Below the pieces are notes generated by a model. That model did not search any database, had not been told where the DNA came from, and was given only the letters and a program-made list of their open reading frames with translations. A stretch of DNA of 61,044 bases from a virus. Position numbers and translations under genes: made by a program. The stretch is from positions 1 to 61,044 of the IMG/VR virus record IMGVR_UViG_3300025133_000003. The stretch is one strand, 5' to 3'. Shown in pieces: positions 55,512-61,044 of the stretch. The stretch's first letter is position 1. Every line of letters begins with the position of its first letter.

Positions 55512-56357
55512 CTATCGGGCACGGTTTCGCTCATACCAACGCTCCAGGTGAGCGGCCCGGTGCTGCCAGGGGTTGTGCCCGCTCTCGGGCCGGCACTCCC
55601 CCCAGTTGGTGCAATACCGAGCGTCCAGGTCCCAGGCCTGGGAGTCCATCGAGGCGACCCGGTCGTGCTGCTTGAGCGCGTCCAAGGCCTCCCCCTTGAC
55701 TCCGAACAGATGCACCGAGACGTGGTCCGGCAGGTACCCCATCAGCGCGGTCACGATGTGAACGATCTCGCGGGTCCGGTGCCGCCGGCAGACCGAGCCA
55801 ATGCCGATCAGCCGCGGCCACTCGCCCTCGAGCTCCTTGGTCATCATGTCCATACACGTCAGGTACTGGCTCATGCTCCAGCCCTGGATCACCGGCATCG
55901 GATCAGCGATGTGCCAACCCTCGTACCGGTAGTCCGCGGCCACTGCACGGCACTCGCCCAACAGCTGCACGGTCCGCTCGATGTTGGGCCACGGCGGCGA
56001 GGACTGCTCCGGTTCGCAGGGCACGTCCATCTGCGCCCACCAGGCCCAAGGGACCTGGCCAGCCAGCCAGACGTAGTCCTCCACGGTCCAGGGGAACTTC
56101 CCCCCGAGCGTGAAGCCCCCGCAGTCCAGAGCAACGTCGCCCCCGTAGGTCGCCGCAAGGACCCGGTCGTGGGAAACCCACCCCGGCTCTTTGCGGGTCT
56201 TGACCCACAAGCGGTTCGCACTGACCAGCCCCGGGTACCCCATGGTGCGGGCCCACAGGCTGAACTTCCCAGTCGGATCAGGAACCCCCGCCCGAATCAA
56301 CGGGCGGGGGTAGTCGGCAACGGTCGGAACGTACGGGCTGTGCCCGTAGCTCCTCAT
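55512..56357 (-). CDS. DpdA-like DNA 7-deazaguanine transglycosylase (TGT superfamily)
   Basis: Encodes 281 residues. The barrel motifs of phage DpdA proteins are visible in order: ALDCGGFT (about 77-83), WWAQMDVPCEP (about 106-116, likely catalytic Asp 111), PVIQGWSMSQYL, RLIGIGSVCRRHRTREIVHIV, VHLFGVKG and ASMDSQAWDLDARY. Related enzymes exchange guanine in DNA for preQ0-type bases, which blocks many restriction enzymes. No queuosine-precursor synthesis genes are seen in the window, so substrate would come from the host. ATG at 56357 has only a weak ribosome site. Confidence 0.75.
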   Translation of the reverse strand: MRSYGHSPYVPTVADYPRPLIRAGVPDPTGKFSLWARTMGYPGLVSANRLWVKTRKEPGWVSHDRVLAATYGGDVALDCGGFTLGGKFPWTVEDYVWLAGQVPWAWWAQMDVPCEPEQSSPPWPNIERTVQLLGECRAVAADYRYEGWHIADPMPVIQGWSMSQYLTCMDMMTKELEGEWPRLIGIGSVCRRHRTREIVHIVTALMGYLPDHVSVHLFGVKGEALDALKQHDRVASMDSQAWDLDARYCTNWGECRPESGHNPWQHRAAHLERWYERNRAR

Positions 56358-56389
56358 GTGCCCTGACTCGAGAGGAAGGCGCGGCTGCG

Positions 56390-56605
56390 TCACTCCTTGT
56401 CGAACGCGCCGAGCAGGATGACCCCGACCGGGACGGCTCCGTCGCCGGAGATCTTCGAGTCGACCCACTCCAGGCAGTCGTCATCCTCAGCCTCTTCATG
56501 GACCTTGGTGGCGAGCTTGACGGCCGCCACGGGGTCAGCCGCATCGACCTCCATCTCCCCGACCTCGACGCGCAAGCGCTTGAACGTGACGATCCACTTG
56601 GGCAT
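56390..56605 (-). CDS. Small hypothetical protein, 71 aa
   Basis: ATG at 56605 overlaps the upstream TGA and has GGAGG six bases before it. WIVTFKRLRVEVGEMEVDAADPVAAVKLATKVHEEAEDDDCLEWVDSKIS shows strand-helix-strand. Similar small phage proteins are of unknown function. Confidence 0.7.
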   Translation of the reverse strand: MPKWIVTFKRLRVEVGEMEVDAADPVAAVKLATKVHEEAEDDDCLEWVDSKISGDGAVPVGVILLGAFDKE

Positions 56606-57378
56606 CACTCACCTCCCTTGCGTTCGATGAGCTCCAGCACCTCGACGCCGTCGATCAGCTCAAGCGGATCGGTGTCGCCGTGCGCCCCCTGCCAGAGCCC
56701 CCACAGGATCTGCGGGAGGCGCCGCCAACCCATCACCCGAGCCATCTCGTCAACGTCGATGGTGACGACAGCGGACGCCTCGATCCGAACCACGATGGCG
56801 TCGGCCTCGGGGTTGCTCCACCCCTGCGACCAGAGCCGGTAGTCCATCTCGGCCACGTTGGCCTCAGCGCCGCACAGGGCGCACTCGGGACCGACGTTCT
56901 CGATGAAGTCGGACTCGCACGTGCAGCGCCAGACGCGCGGCGGAAGCCGCACCTGTCCGACCTGCTTGTCGCTGGGACCAGGACCGACCCCGCCGTCAAC
57001 GGGGCAGCCCCCGTTGCAGTACAGGACGTCCTGTCCCCCACTCTCGCGGGACGAGTCCAGGGCGATCCACCCGTCTCCACCCTCGTCGACGTGCGTCAGC
57101 TGCGTTCCGCAGAAGTAGCAGGGCATCTCAAGGCCGTAGGGGGCGTCGTCGTACTCGATCGTGATCGGGCCGTCGATGTCGCTGGGCTCCATGCCCAGGC
57201 CGTTCTCCGCAATGGAGTCGGCGAAGGCCGACAGCAGGGCGTGCTTCAGCTGCTCCTCGGTCGGGTTCTCACCCGCCCCGAGGTAGACGTTGGCGTTGCC
57301 CCTGCCCAGGTCGAACACCACCTCGACCGTTCGCGGTCGGGTGACGTCGCCCGTCAGGGACTTGTTCTTGTTCTTCAT
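56605..57378 (-). CDS. Hypothetical protein with two zinc-ribbon-like regions, 257 aa
   Basis: Led by GAGACACACC. The N-terminal 80 residues are alpha/beta (RTVEVVFDLGRGNANVYLGAGENPTEEQLKHALLSAFADSI). Then come PCYFCGTQLTH...LYCNGGCP and WRCTCESDFIENVGPECALCG, four Cys pairs that probably bind two zincs. The C-terminal part is a helical VTIDVDEMARVMGWRRLPQILWGLW. No known family; possibly a multi-domain regulator. Confidence 0.7.
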   Translation of the reverse strand: MKNKNKSLTGDVTRPRTVEVVFDLGRGNANVYLGAGENPTEEQLKHALLSAFADSIAENGLGMEPSDIDGPITIEYDDAPYGLEMPCYFCGTQLTHVDEGGDGWIALDSSRESGGQDVLYCNGGCPVDGGVGPGPSDKQVGQVRLPPRVWRCTCESDFIENVGPECALCGAEANVAEMDYRLWSQGWSNPEADAIVVRIEASAVVTIDVDEMARVMGWRRLPQILWGLWQGAHGDTDPLELIDGVEVLELIERKGGE

Positions 57379-57511
57379 GGTGTGTCTCTCATGTGGTGCT
57401 GATCCCCATTGGTGGGGACCAGGGAGCCAGCAAGCTCCAGCCTGCCCACGAGGAGTCCCCGTGAGCAGGGTTGCAGGTTGCTAGCGGGTCAGAGCGCGGC
57501 GATGAGCTGGG
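57379..57511 (-). repeat. Intergenic three-hairpin cassette
   Basis: Palindrome GATCCCCATTGGTGGGGACC (57401-57420), second repeat GGAGCCAGCAAGCTCC, and a hairpin with CCTGCCCACG/CGTGAGCAGG-type arms. A nine-codon frame (MTQLIAAL) overlaps the stop at 57512 by four bases. Leader GAGAGACACACC for the gene at 57378. Confidence 0.8.
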
Positions 57512-58420
57512 TCATGACGGCTCCTTCGCGTTGAGCAGCGGCTCGAGGAAGCCGATCAGGGTCCAGCCCTCGGGCGCCCCGTACTCATCGGGGAAGTCGC
57601 AGCTGGACGAGCACAGGAAGTTCCCGTCCCAGCCCTGATCGATGGCGGCCTTGTGCCACTGGCGGTACGCCTCGGCGTCCTCCAGCCCGGGCGCGGTCGC
57701 ATCCAGGGAGAGGAAGGTCTGCCCGATCATGCCGGTGTCCGCGATCAGCAGCCGCCCGTCCACCAGGGTGGCGAACGTCTGGAGCAGCAGCCGCCCGTCC
57801 ACCAGGGTGGCGAACGGCCAGATGCAGACCTTCTCCTGCCACAGCTCGCGCTTCGCAGACGTCGGCCACGACGGCTCCTCCGGGAAGTAGTGGATCACGA
57901 TGGGCTGGTCGACGTTCTCGTCCCAGTTGGATTCCAGCGCCCGCTTCAGATCGATGCGGTGCGTGTAGTCCTCCTGGTTGATGTCGGCCCAGACCTGGAC
58001 CGTGAGGCCGTCGAACAGATCGACCACCAGGACCGGCGGGCCGTTGGTCATCCCAGCGGCGCCGTAGCCGTCGAGCGACAGGAACAGCTGACCGCCGATC
58101 ATCTCGACCTTCCCGGTGACTTGCATGTCGGTCGCCGAGTCCTCAAGGCCGAACTCCAGCCCCGCCCGCTCAAGGTGCTGCTCCAGCTCATCGACCCGGA
58201 CCTTGGCCTCCCAGCTGGAGGTCCCAACGCGGCCCAGGTAGACGAACGTGTCGTCAGCGTCCATCACGGTCAGCTCGTTGGCGGCGAGCGCCTCCGAGGC
58301 GACGTCAGCGGCCCAGTCGTCGAAGGCCTGGTCGGGACCGAAGGGGGCGTCACCGCCCTCTGCGATCTCGTCCCGGGCCGTGATGATCCGAGCCAACGCT
58401 TCGGTGAGGTGGCAGGTCAT
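57512..58420 (-). CDS. Hypothetical protein with internal 13-residue tandem repeat, 302 aa
   Basis: ATG at 58420 overlaps the upstream stop (ATGA) with GGAGGT seven bases before. The N-terminal helical region (LTEALARIITARDEIAEGG) is followed by alternating strands. FATLVDGRLLLQT is directly repeated as FATLVDGRLLIAD by a 39-base duplication (32 identical bases at 57746-57777 and 57785-57816). No family recognised. Confidence 0.7.
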   Translation of the reverse strand: MTCHLTEALARIITARDEIAEGGDAPFGPDQAFDDWAADVASEALAANELTVMDADDTFVYLGRVGTSSWEAKVRVDELEQHLERAGLEFGLEDSATDMQVTGKVEMIGGQLFLSLDGYGAAGMTNGPPVLVVDLFDGLTVQVWADINQEDYTHRIDLKRALESNWDENVDQPIVIHYFPEEPSWPTSAKRELWQEKVCIWPFATLVDGRLLLQTFATLVDGRLLIADTGMIGQTFLSLDATAPGLEDAEAYRQWHKAAIDQGWDGNFLCSSSCDFPDEYGAPEGWTLIGFLEPLLNAKEPS

Positions 58421-58836
58421 CCCAACACCTCCCGGACCTTGCTCTCCAGCGCGGAGGGCAGCTCGAACCCCTCGGGGATCCGCTGCTCCAACATCTCCCA
58501 CACCTCCACGAAGAGGGGCATGGCGACATGGTGAGGCACGTAGTGCTTGCCGCGGATGGAGACGGACTCGGGGAACTTGCTGAAGTCCACGTCGAGATCG
58601 CCCTTGACGATGGCCAGGAGGTGGCCCGCCGGCAGCGTCGGCAGCATTTCCGCCAACGCGTACAGCTTGGAGGCCATCTCCGTGGTCTCGGGGTTGAACG
58701 GGATCCCGCCCCGATGGAGCAGGTTCCGCAGCATCCCCGGGCCGTGGCAGAGGATGAGCTTGATGCGGCCATCCTCCCGCGTCTCCTTCGGGGCATCGAC
58801 CCGATAGGTGACCGTGTAGGTCTTTTCATTGTTCAT
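58417..58836 (-). CDS. Hypothetical protein, 139 aa
   Basis: Starts MNNEKTYTVTYRVDAPKE after the leader TTGAGAAACACACC. RIKLILCHGPGMLRNLLHRGGIPFNPETTEMASKLYALAEML suggests an alpha/beta unit. A C-terminal helix (PLFVEVWEMLEQRIPEGFELPSALESKVREVL) follows. Coupled to the gene after it. Confidence 0.72.
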   Translation of the reverse strand: MNNEKTYTVTYRVDAPKETREDGRIKLILCHGPGMLRNLLHRGGIPFNPETTEMASKLYALAEMLPTLPAGHLLAIVKGDLDVDFSKFPESVSIRGKHYVPHHVAMPLFVEVWEMLEQRIPEGFELPSALESKVREVLG

Positions 58837-58946
58837 GGTGTGTTTCTCAATCGGTGGTGTGTACGGCTAGCCCCGCCGTGGGGTTGGAGCACACGCTCCC
58901 GGGTGCCCAGGACCCGGAGGCCCTGAGCACGACGGCAATGTGCGCC
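58837..58946 (-). repeat. Divergent intergenic cassette
   Basis: The palindrome is degraded to TAGCCCCGCCGTGGGGTTGG-like pairing, followed by GGAGC...GCTCC and CCCGGGTGCCCAGGACCCGG repeats. Layout is kept but sequences differ from the consensus. Confidence 0.55.
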
Positions 58947-59315
58947 TCACTCGTAGTGGATCGTCCCGGTGTCCTCGCGCAACTGCCCGAGGTGGAAGCG
59001 CCATCGCCAATGCGTGCCGTCCTCGCCGGTCATGCAGAGGTAACTGCCCTCCTCGACGAACGGCGCAAGCGCATTGAACAGACGGTCCTCGTCCCCCAGC
59101 TTCTCCCCCTCGAAGCGGAGGCCGATGAGGTCGCCGTTGTCGGAGTGAACCTCCGCCGACCAGCGCCAAGCCTCCAGAGCGCTCACGAGGTCGTGCGGGT
59201 GGCCCTCGGGGACCCAGGAGCCCCCGTTGAGGGCGGCGATGGCAGCGCCGGCCTCGTTGAACCGCTCTTTGCGGATCTTGAAGACGGTATCGCCTTGGCT
59301 CATGTAGTAACCCAT
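58947..59315 (-). CDS. Hypothetical protein, 122 aa
   Basis: Led by ATTGAGACACACC. Starts MGYYMSQGDTVFKIRKERFNEAGAAIAALNGG. The rest is strands and Trp-rich loops (EAWRWSAEVHSDNGDLIGLRFEGEKLGDEDRLFNALAPFVEEGSYLCMTG-type), similar in look to uncharacterised proteins seen in many phages. Confidence 0.72.
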   Translation of the reverse strand: MGYYMSQGDTVFKIRKERFNEAGAAIAALNGGSWVPEGHPHDLVSALEAWRWSAEVHSDNGDLIGLRFEGEKLGDEDRLFNALAPFVEEGSYLCMTGEDGTHWRWRFHLGQLREDTGTIHYE

Positions 59316-59403
59316 GGTGTGTCTCAATCGTGGTGCTGATCCCCATCAGTGGGGATCAGGGAGCGGACTGCTCCTCGGATCCCGGGACCGAAGCCCCGGG
59401 ATC
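59316..59403 (-). repeat. Intergenic three-hairpin cassette
   Basis: Palindrome GATCCCCATCAGTGGGGATC (59338-59357), second repeat GGAGCGGACTGCTCC, and a shorter hairpin with arms GATCCCGGG and CCCGGGATC around ACCGAAG. Confidence 0.85.
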
Positions 59404-59604
59404 TCAGCAGTGGTCCGTTCGTCCAGGCCGCACGGAGCGGACGATGTACTCCCCCAGGTTGGGGAAGTGCCATCGACCCTCGTACGACAAGCACGCCACG
59501 GCCGTACGGACGTAGACGTGCTGGTGGCCGTCGCGGGCGGTGGTCGCCTCGATGACGACCGGCACGCGATCAGGGGGGCGGGGTGGTGGAGTCCGTCGCT
59601 GCAT
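59404..59604 (-). CDS. Small hypothetical protein, 66 aa
   Basis: Starts MQRRTPPPRPPDRVPVVIEATTARDG and overlaps the end of the upstream gene by 35 bases. Strand-rich (HQHVYVRTAVACLSYEGRWHFPNLGEYIVRSV). No family recognised. Confidence 0.6.
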   Translation of the reverse strand: MQRRTPPPRPPDRVPVVIEATTARDGHQHVYVRTAVACLSYEGRWHFPNLGEYIVRSVRPGRTDHC

Positions 59605-59953
59605 GGCTGTTGTCCTTGAACTTCCGCTTGCCGGGACGCGCTTCGGCGTAGGCGTTGAGGAACTCCCGCAGGGGGAGCTCCAGCCACTCCTCCAGCCCCT
59701 GTCCGATGGCGCTGATCTCCCAATGGAGACCCTCGGCCATGTCGGGCAGGCGCTCGAAGCACTTCCCGTCGTAGTCCCGCACGAAGAGGCCGCGTGCCTT
59801 GAGGGCGGCGAAGAACGAACGGCGCCAGGCGTTGTACGGGTTGAGCCCGCAGCCTGGACAGGTCGTGTCGTCACCCTCGTGCATCGCGCCCTTCTCAATG
59901 CAGGCGGTATTGCAGTACACCCCCTTGGGGGGTGTGCTTGTCTTGGTGTCCAT
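59570..59953 (-). CDS. Zinc-ribbon-containing protein, 127 aa
   Basis: AAGGAG precedes the ATG. CNTACIEKGAMHEGDDTTCPGCGLNPYNAWRRSFFAALKARGLF has four Cys and a His for one zinc site. Helices with acidic patches follow. This gene lacks the usual leader. Confidence 0.7.
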   Translation of the reverse strand: MDTKTSTPPKGVYCNTACIEKGAMHEGDDTTCPGCGLNPYNAWRRSFFAALKARGLFVRDYDGKCFERLPDMAEGLHWEISAIGQGLEEWLELPLREFLNAYAEARPGKRKFKDNSHAATDSTTPPP

Positions 59954-60060
59954 GGTGCTCCTTGGTCGTGGTGTATTCAAGCGCCGTATACGCTTGAGGC
60001 AGAGCCGATCGGCTCATGTGTACCGGCGAGGAGGAGCCCCGCCGGTACAACATCAATCGA
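59954..60060 (-). repeat. Three-hairpin cassette with unrelated sequence
   Basis: Contains CAAGCG...CGCTTG, GAGCCGATCGGCTC and GTACCGGCG...CGCCGGTAC. The same number and order of inverted repeats as other cassettes are kept, without the GATCCCC arms. Confidence 0.6.
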
Positions 60061-60288
60061 TCAGCGTTCGCTGACGGTGACGTCGAAGGACGTCACCTCG
60101 CCGTCCTCGTTCCGCAAGTGAACGGTGAAGACGTGGCACGGCTTGGATGGCCCGTCGTCGGTGTGGGTGTAGCCGCCCTGGGACGTCCACAGCTCCAGAT
60201 CGACGCTCTGAGCCAGCGTGGCCGCGTCGTCGCCGTCCATGTAGTCGCGCAACTGGTCGGACAGTTCACGGAGGGTCAGATCAGCCAT
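60061..60288 (-). CDS. Small hypothetical protein, 75 aa
   Basis: ATG at 60288 has GGAGG seven bases upstream. An N-terminal helix (TLRELSDQLRDYMDGDDAATLAQSV) precedes three or four strands (KPCHVFTVHLRNEDGEVTSFDVTVS). It overlaps the upstream gene by eight bases. Confidence 0.7.
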   Translation of the reverse strand: MADLTLRELSDQLRDYMDGDDAATLAQSVDLELWTSQGGYTHTDDGPSKPCHVFTVHLRNEDGEVTSFDVTVSER

Positions 60289-60793
60289 TGCCGTCCTCCC
60301 GCAGCAGGTAGAGGCGAGACCGCTTTGCCAGATTGGCCCGCAGATCCTCGTCCTGAACCACGTCCCGGACCAGCTGGTCGGTGACCTCCCACCGGAAGGC
60401 GGGATTGTCCTGGGCCTTGTACTCCTTGGCCTGGTGGACCAAGCGGTTCAACCGCAGCGCGGCCACGGACGCCGATGCGTATCGGAACCTGTACGAGATC
60501 CCGGTCTCGGTGTCCTTGAGCCGGTCGCGCTCGAGGATGAACCGGGGCCCATCCTCGGTCAGCTGATCCCAGTGCCATTCGCAGCCGTCCTCGTCCAGCC
60601 ACTTGTCCTTGCCGTCCGGAAACCTCTCGGTCATCTGATCGTCCCAGAACATCTTGGTCTCCCCCGCATACTCCCAGAGCAGCTCTCCTTCAGAGGTGCG
60701 GGAGAAGTTGGTAGGGGAGCACCCGCGGGTACTTTCAAGGGTCCCGAGGATCTCGGATCCGGTGGGGCTGTACAGGGTGACGTCGTTGCTCAT
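60281..60793 (-). CDS. Hypothetical protein, 170 aa
   Basis: AAGGAGG upstream of ATG. First half Trp/acidic-rich (LLWEYAGETKMFWDDQMTERF...CEWHWDQL). Second half is a helical basic region (VAALRLNRLVHQAKEYKAQDNP...QLVRDVVQDEDLRANLAKRSRLYLL). Family unknown. Confidence 0.7.
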   Translation of the reverse strand: MSNDVTLYSPTGSEILGTLESTRGCSPTNFSRTSEGELLWEYAGETKMFWDDQMTERFPDGKDKWLDEDGCEWHWDQLTEDGPRFILERDRLKDTETGISYRFRYASASVAALRLNRLVHQAKEYKAQDNPAFRWEVTDQLVRDVVQDEDLRANLAKRSRLYLLREDGNG

Positions 60794-60990
60794 GCTGCCT
60801 CCTTCTCGCTCATGTGGCGGGGAGGGTACAGCTGAGCCAGCAGCGCAACCCAGTGCTGGGGGTCTTCACCCTCGCGCCACGAGCTCCGCATCAGCCGGCC
60901 GATGGCCAGGGAGATGCGGAACCGGTCGTCGAGGCCGTGGGTGGCGACGGCCGCCCACTGACCCCAGGTCAGTTTCCGTACTCGTTTCAT
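60790..60990 (-). CDS. Small basic protein, 66 aa
   Basis: Leader GAAAGACACACCAC before ATG at 60990; stop overlaps the next start (ATGA). RVRKLTWGQWAAVATHGLDDRFRISLAIGRLMRSSWREGEDPQHWVALL is helical with repeated Trp and Arg. Its cassette lies across the contig junction (60991-61044 plus 1-87). Confidence 0.7.
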   Translation of the reverse strand: MKRVRKLTWGQWAAVATHGLDDRFRISLAIGRLMRSSWREGEDPQHWVALLAQLYPPRHMSEKEAA

Positions 60991-61044
60991 GTGGTGTGTC
61001 TTTCGTGGTGCCGATCCCCATCAGTGGGGATCAGGAAGCCGATC
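60991..61044 (-). repeat. Right contig end inside a cassette; 40 bases identical to 1-40
   Basis: Bases 61005-61044 equal bases 1-40 exactly, including the palindrome at 61013-61032. Joining them rebuilds one intact cassette between the genes at 88-222/253-696 and 60790-60990, supporting a circular or circularly permuted molecule. Confidence 0.85.

Overview
The window is a complete or nearly complete genome of a GC-rich, probably temperate, podovirus-like tailed phage. The first 40 bases are repeated exactly as the last 40, and the two ends join in the middle of an intergenic element that recurs elsewhere, so the molecule most likely closes into a circle of about 61,004 bp. A host cannot be named. 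A lipobox-plus-transmembrane (unimolecular) spanin candidate and an M15 endolysin point to a Gram-negative cell. The composition and the Asp/Ser/Gly linker would fit a high-GC proteobacterial or myxobacteria-like host, but that is inference.

Layout: (a) 1-7.3 kb and 55-61 kb form one array across the junction, all on the minus strand, of small accessory genes. Most are separated by a ~100 bp cassette of three stacked inverted repeats plus a conserved start-associated leader. (b) 7.3-9.0 kb has no convincing gene. On the minus strand it looks like a long structured RNA of about 700 nt preceded by a boxA-like antitermination sequence. (c) 9.0-13.05 kb carries two minus-strand DNA-binding proteins and a plus-strand run led by a protein with about five winged-helix units. 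(d) 13.08-18.2 kb (minus) holds portal, two small proteins and the large terminase. (e) 18.3-41.05 kb (plus) holds scaffold, major capsid protein, decoration proteins, head-tail adaptor, beta-propeller tail protein, tail beta-structure proteins, three ejection-type proteins and a 2,915-residue polyvalent protein with a zincin motif. (f) 41.05-43.7 kb is the lysis module. (g) 43.7-46.8 kb is the lysogeny region: HTH repressor fused to a DUF2325-like domain, tyrosine integrase, excisionase. (h) 46.8-50.5 kb is a tightly overlapping early operon with RusA, Gp157-like, SSB and ERF annealing protein. (i) 50.7-56.4 kb has a Cro-like HTH gene, a serine recombinase, a cytosine-C5 methyltransferase and a DpdA-like DNA transglycosylase.

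No DNA polymerase, helicase or primase was recognised, so replication probably relies on the host, with recombination helped by ERF, SSB and RusA. TATCAA/TTGATA half-sites lie at the divergent late promoter region, upstream of the repressor and at the start of the early operon, and could be the repressor's operators.

The strongest candidates for something undescribed are the boxA-led long noncoding RNA and the covarying triple-hairpin cassettes. The cassette palindrome also occurs inside reading frames without breaking them.
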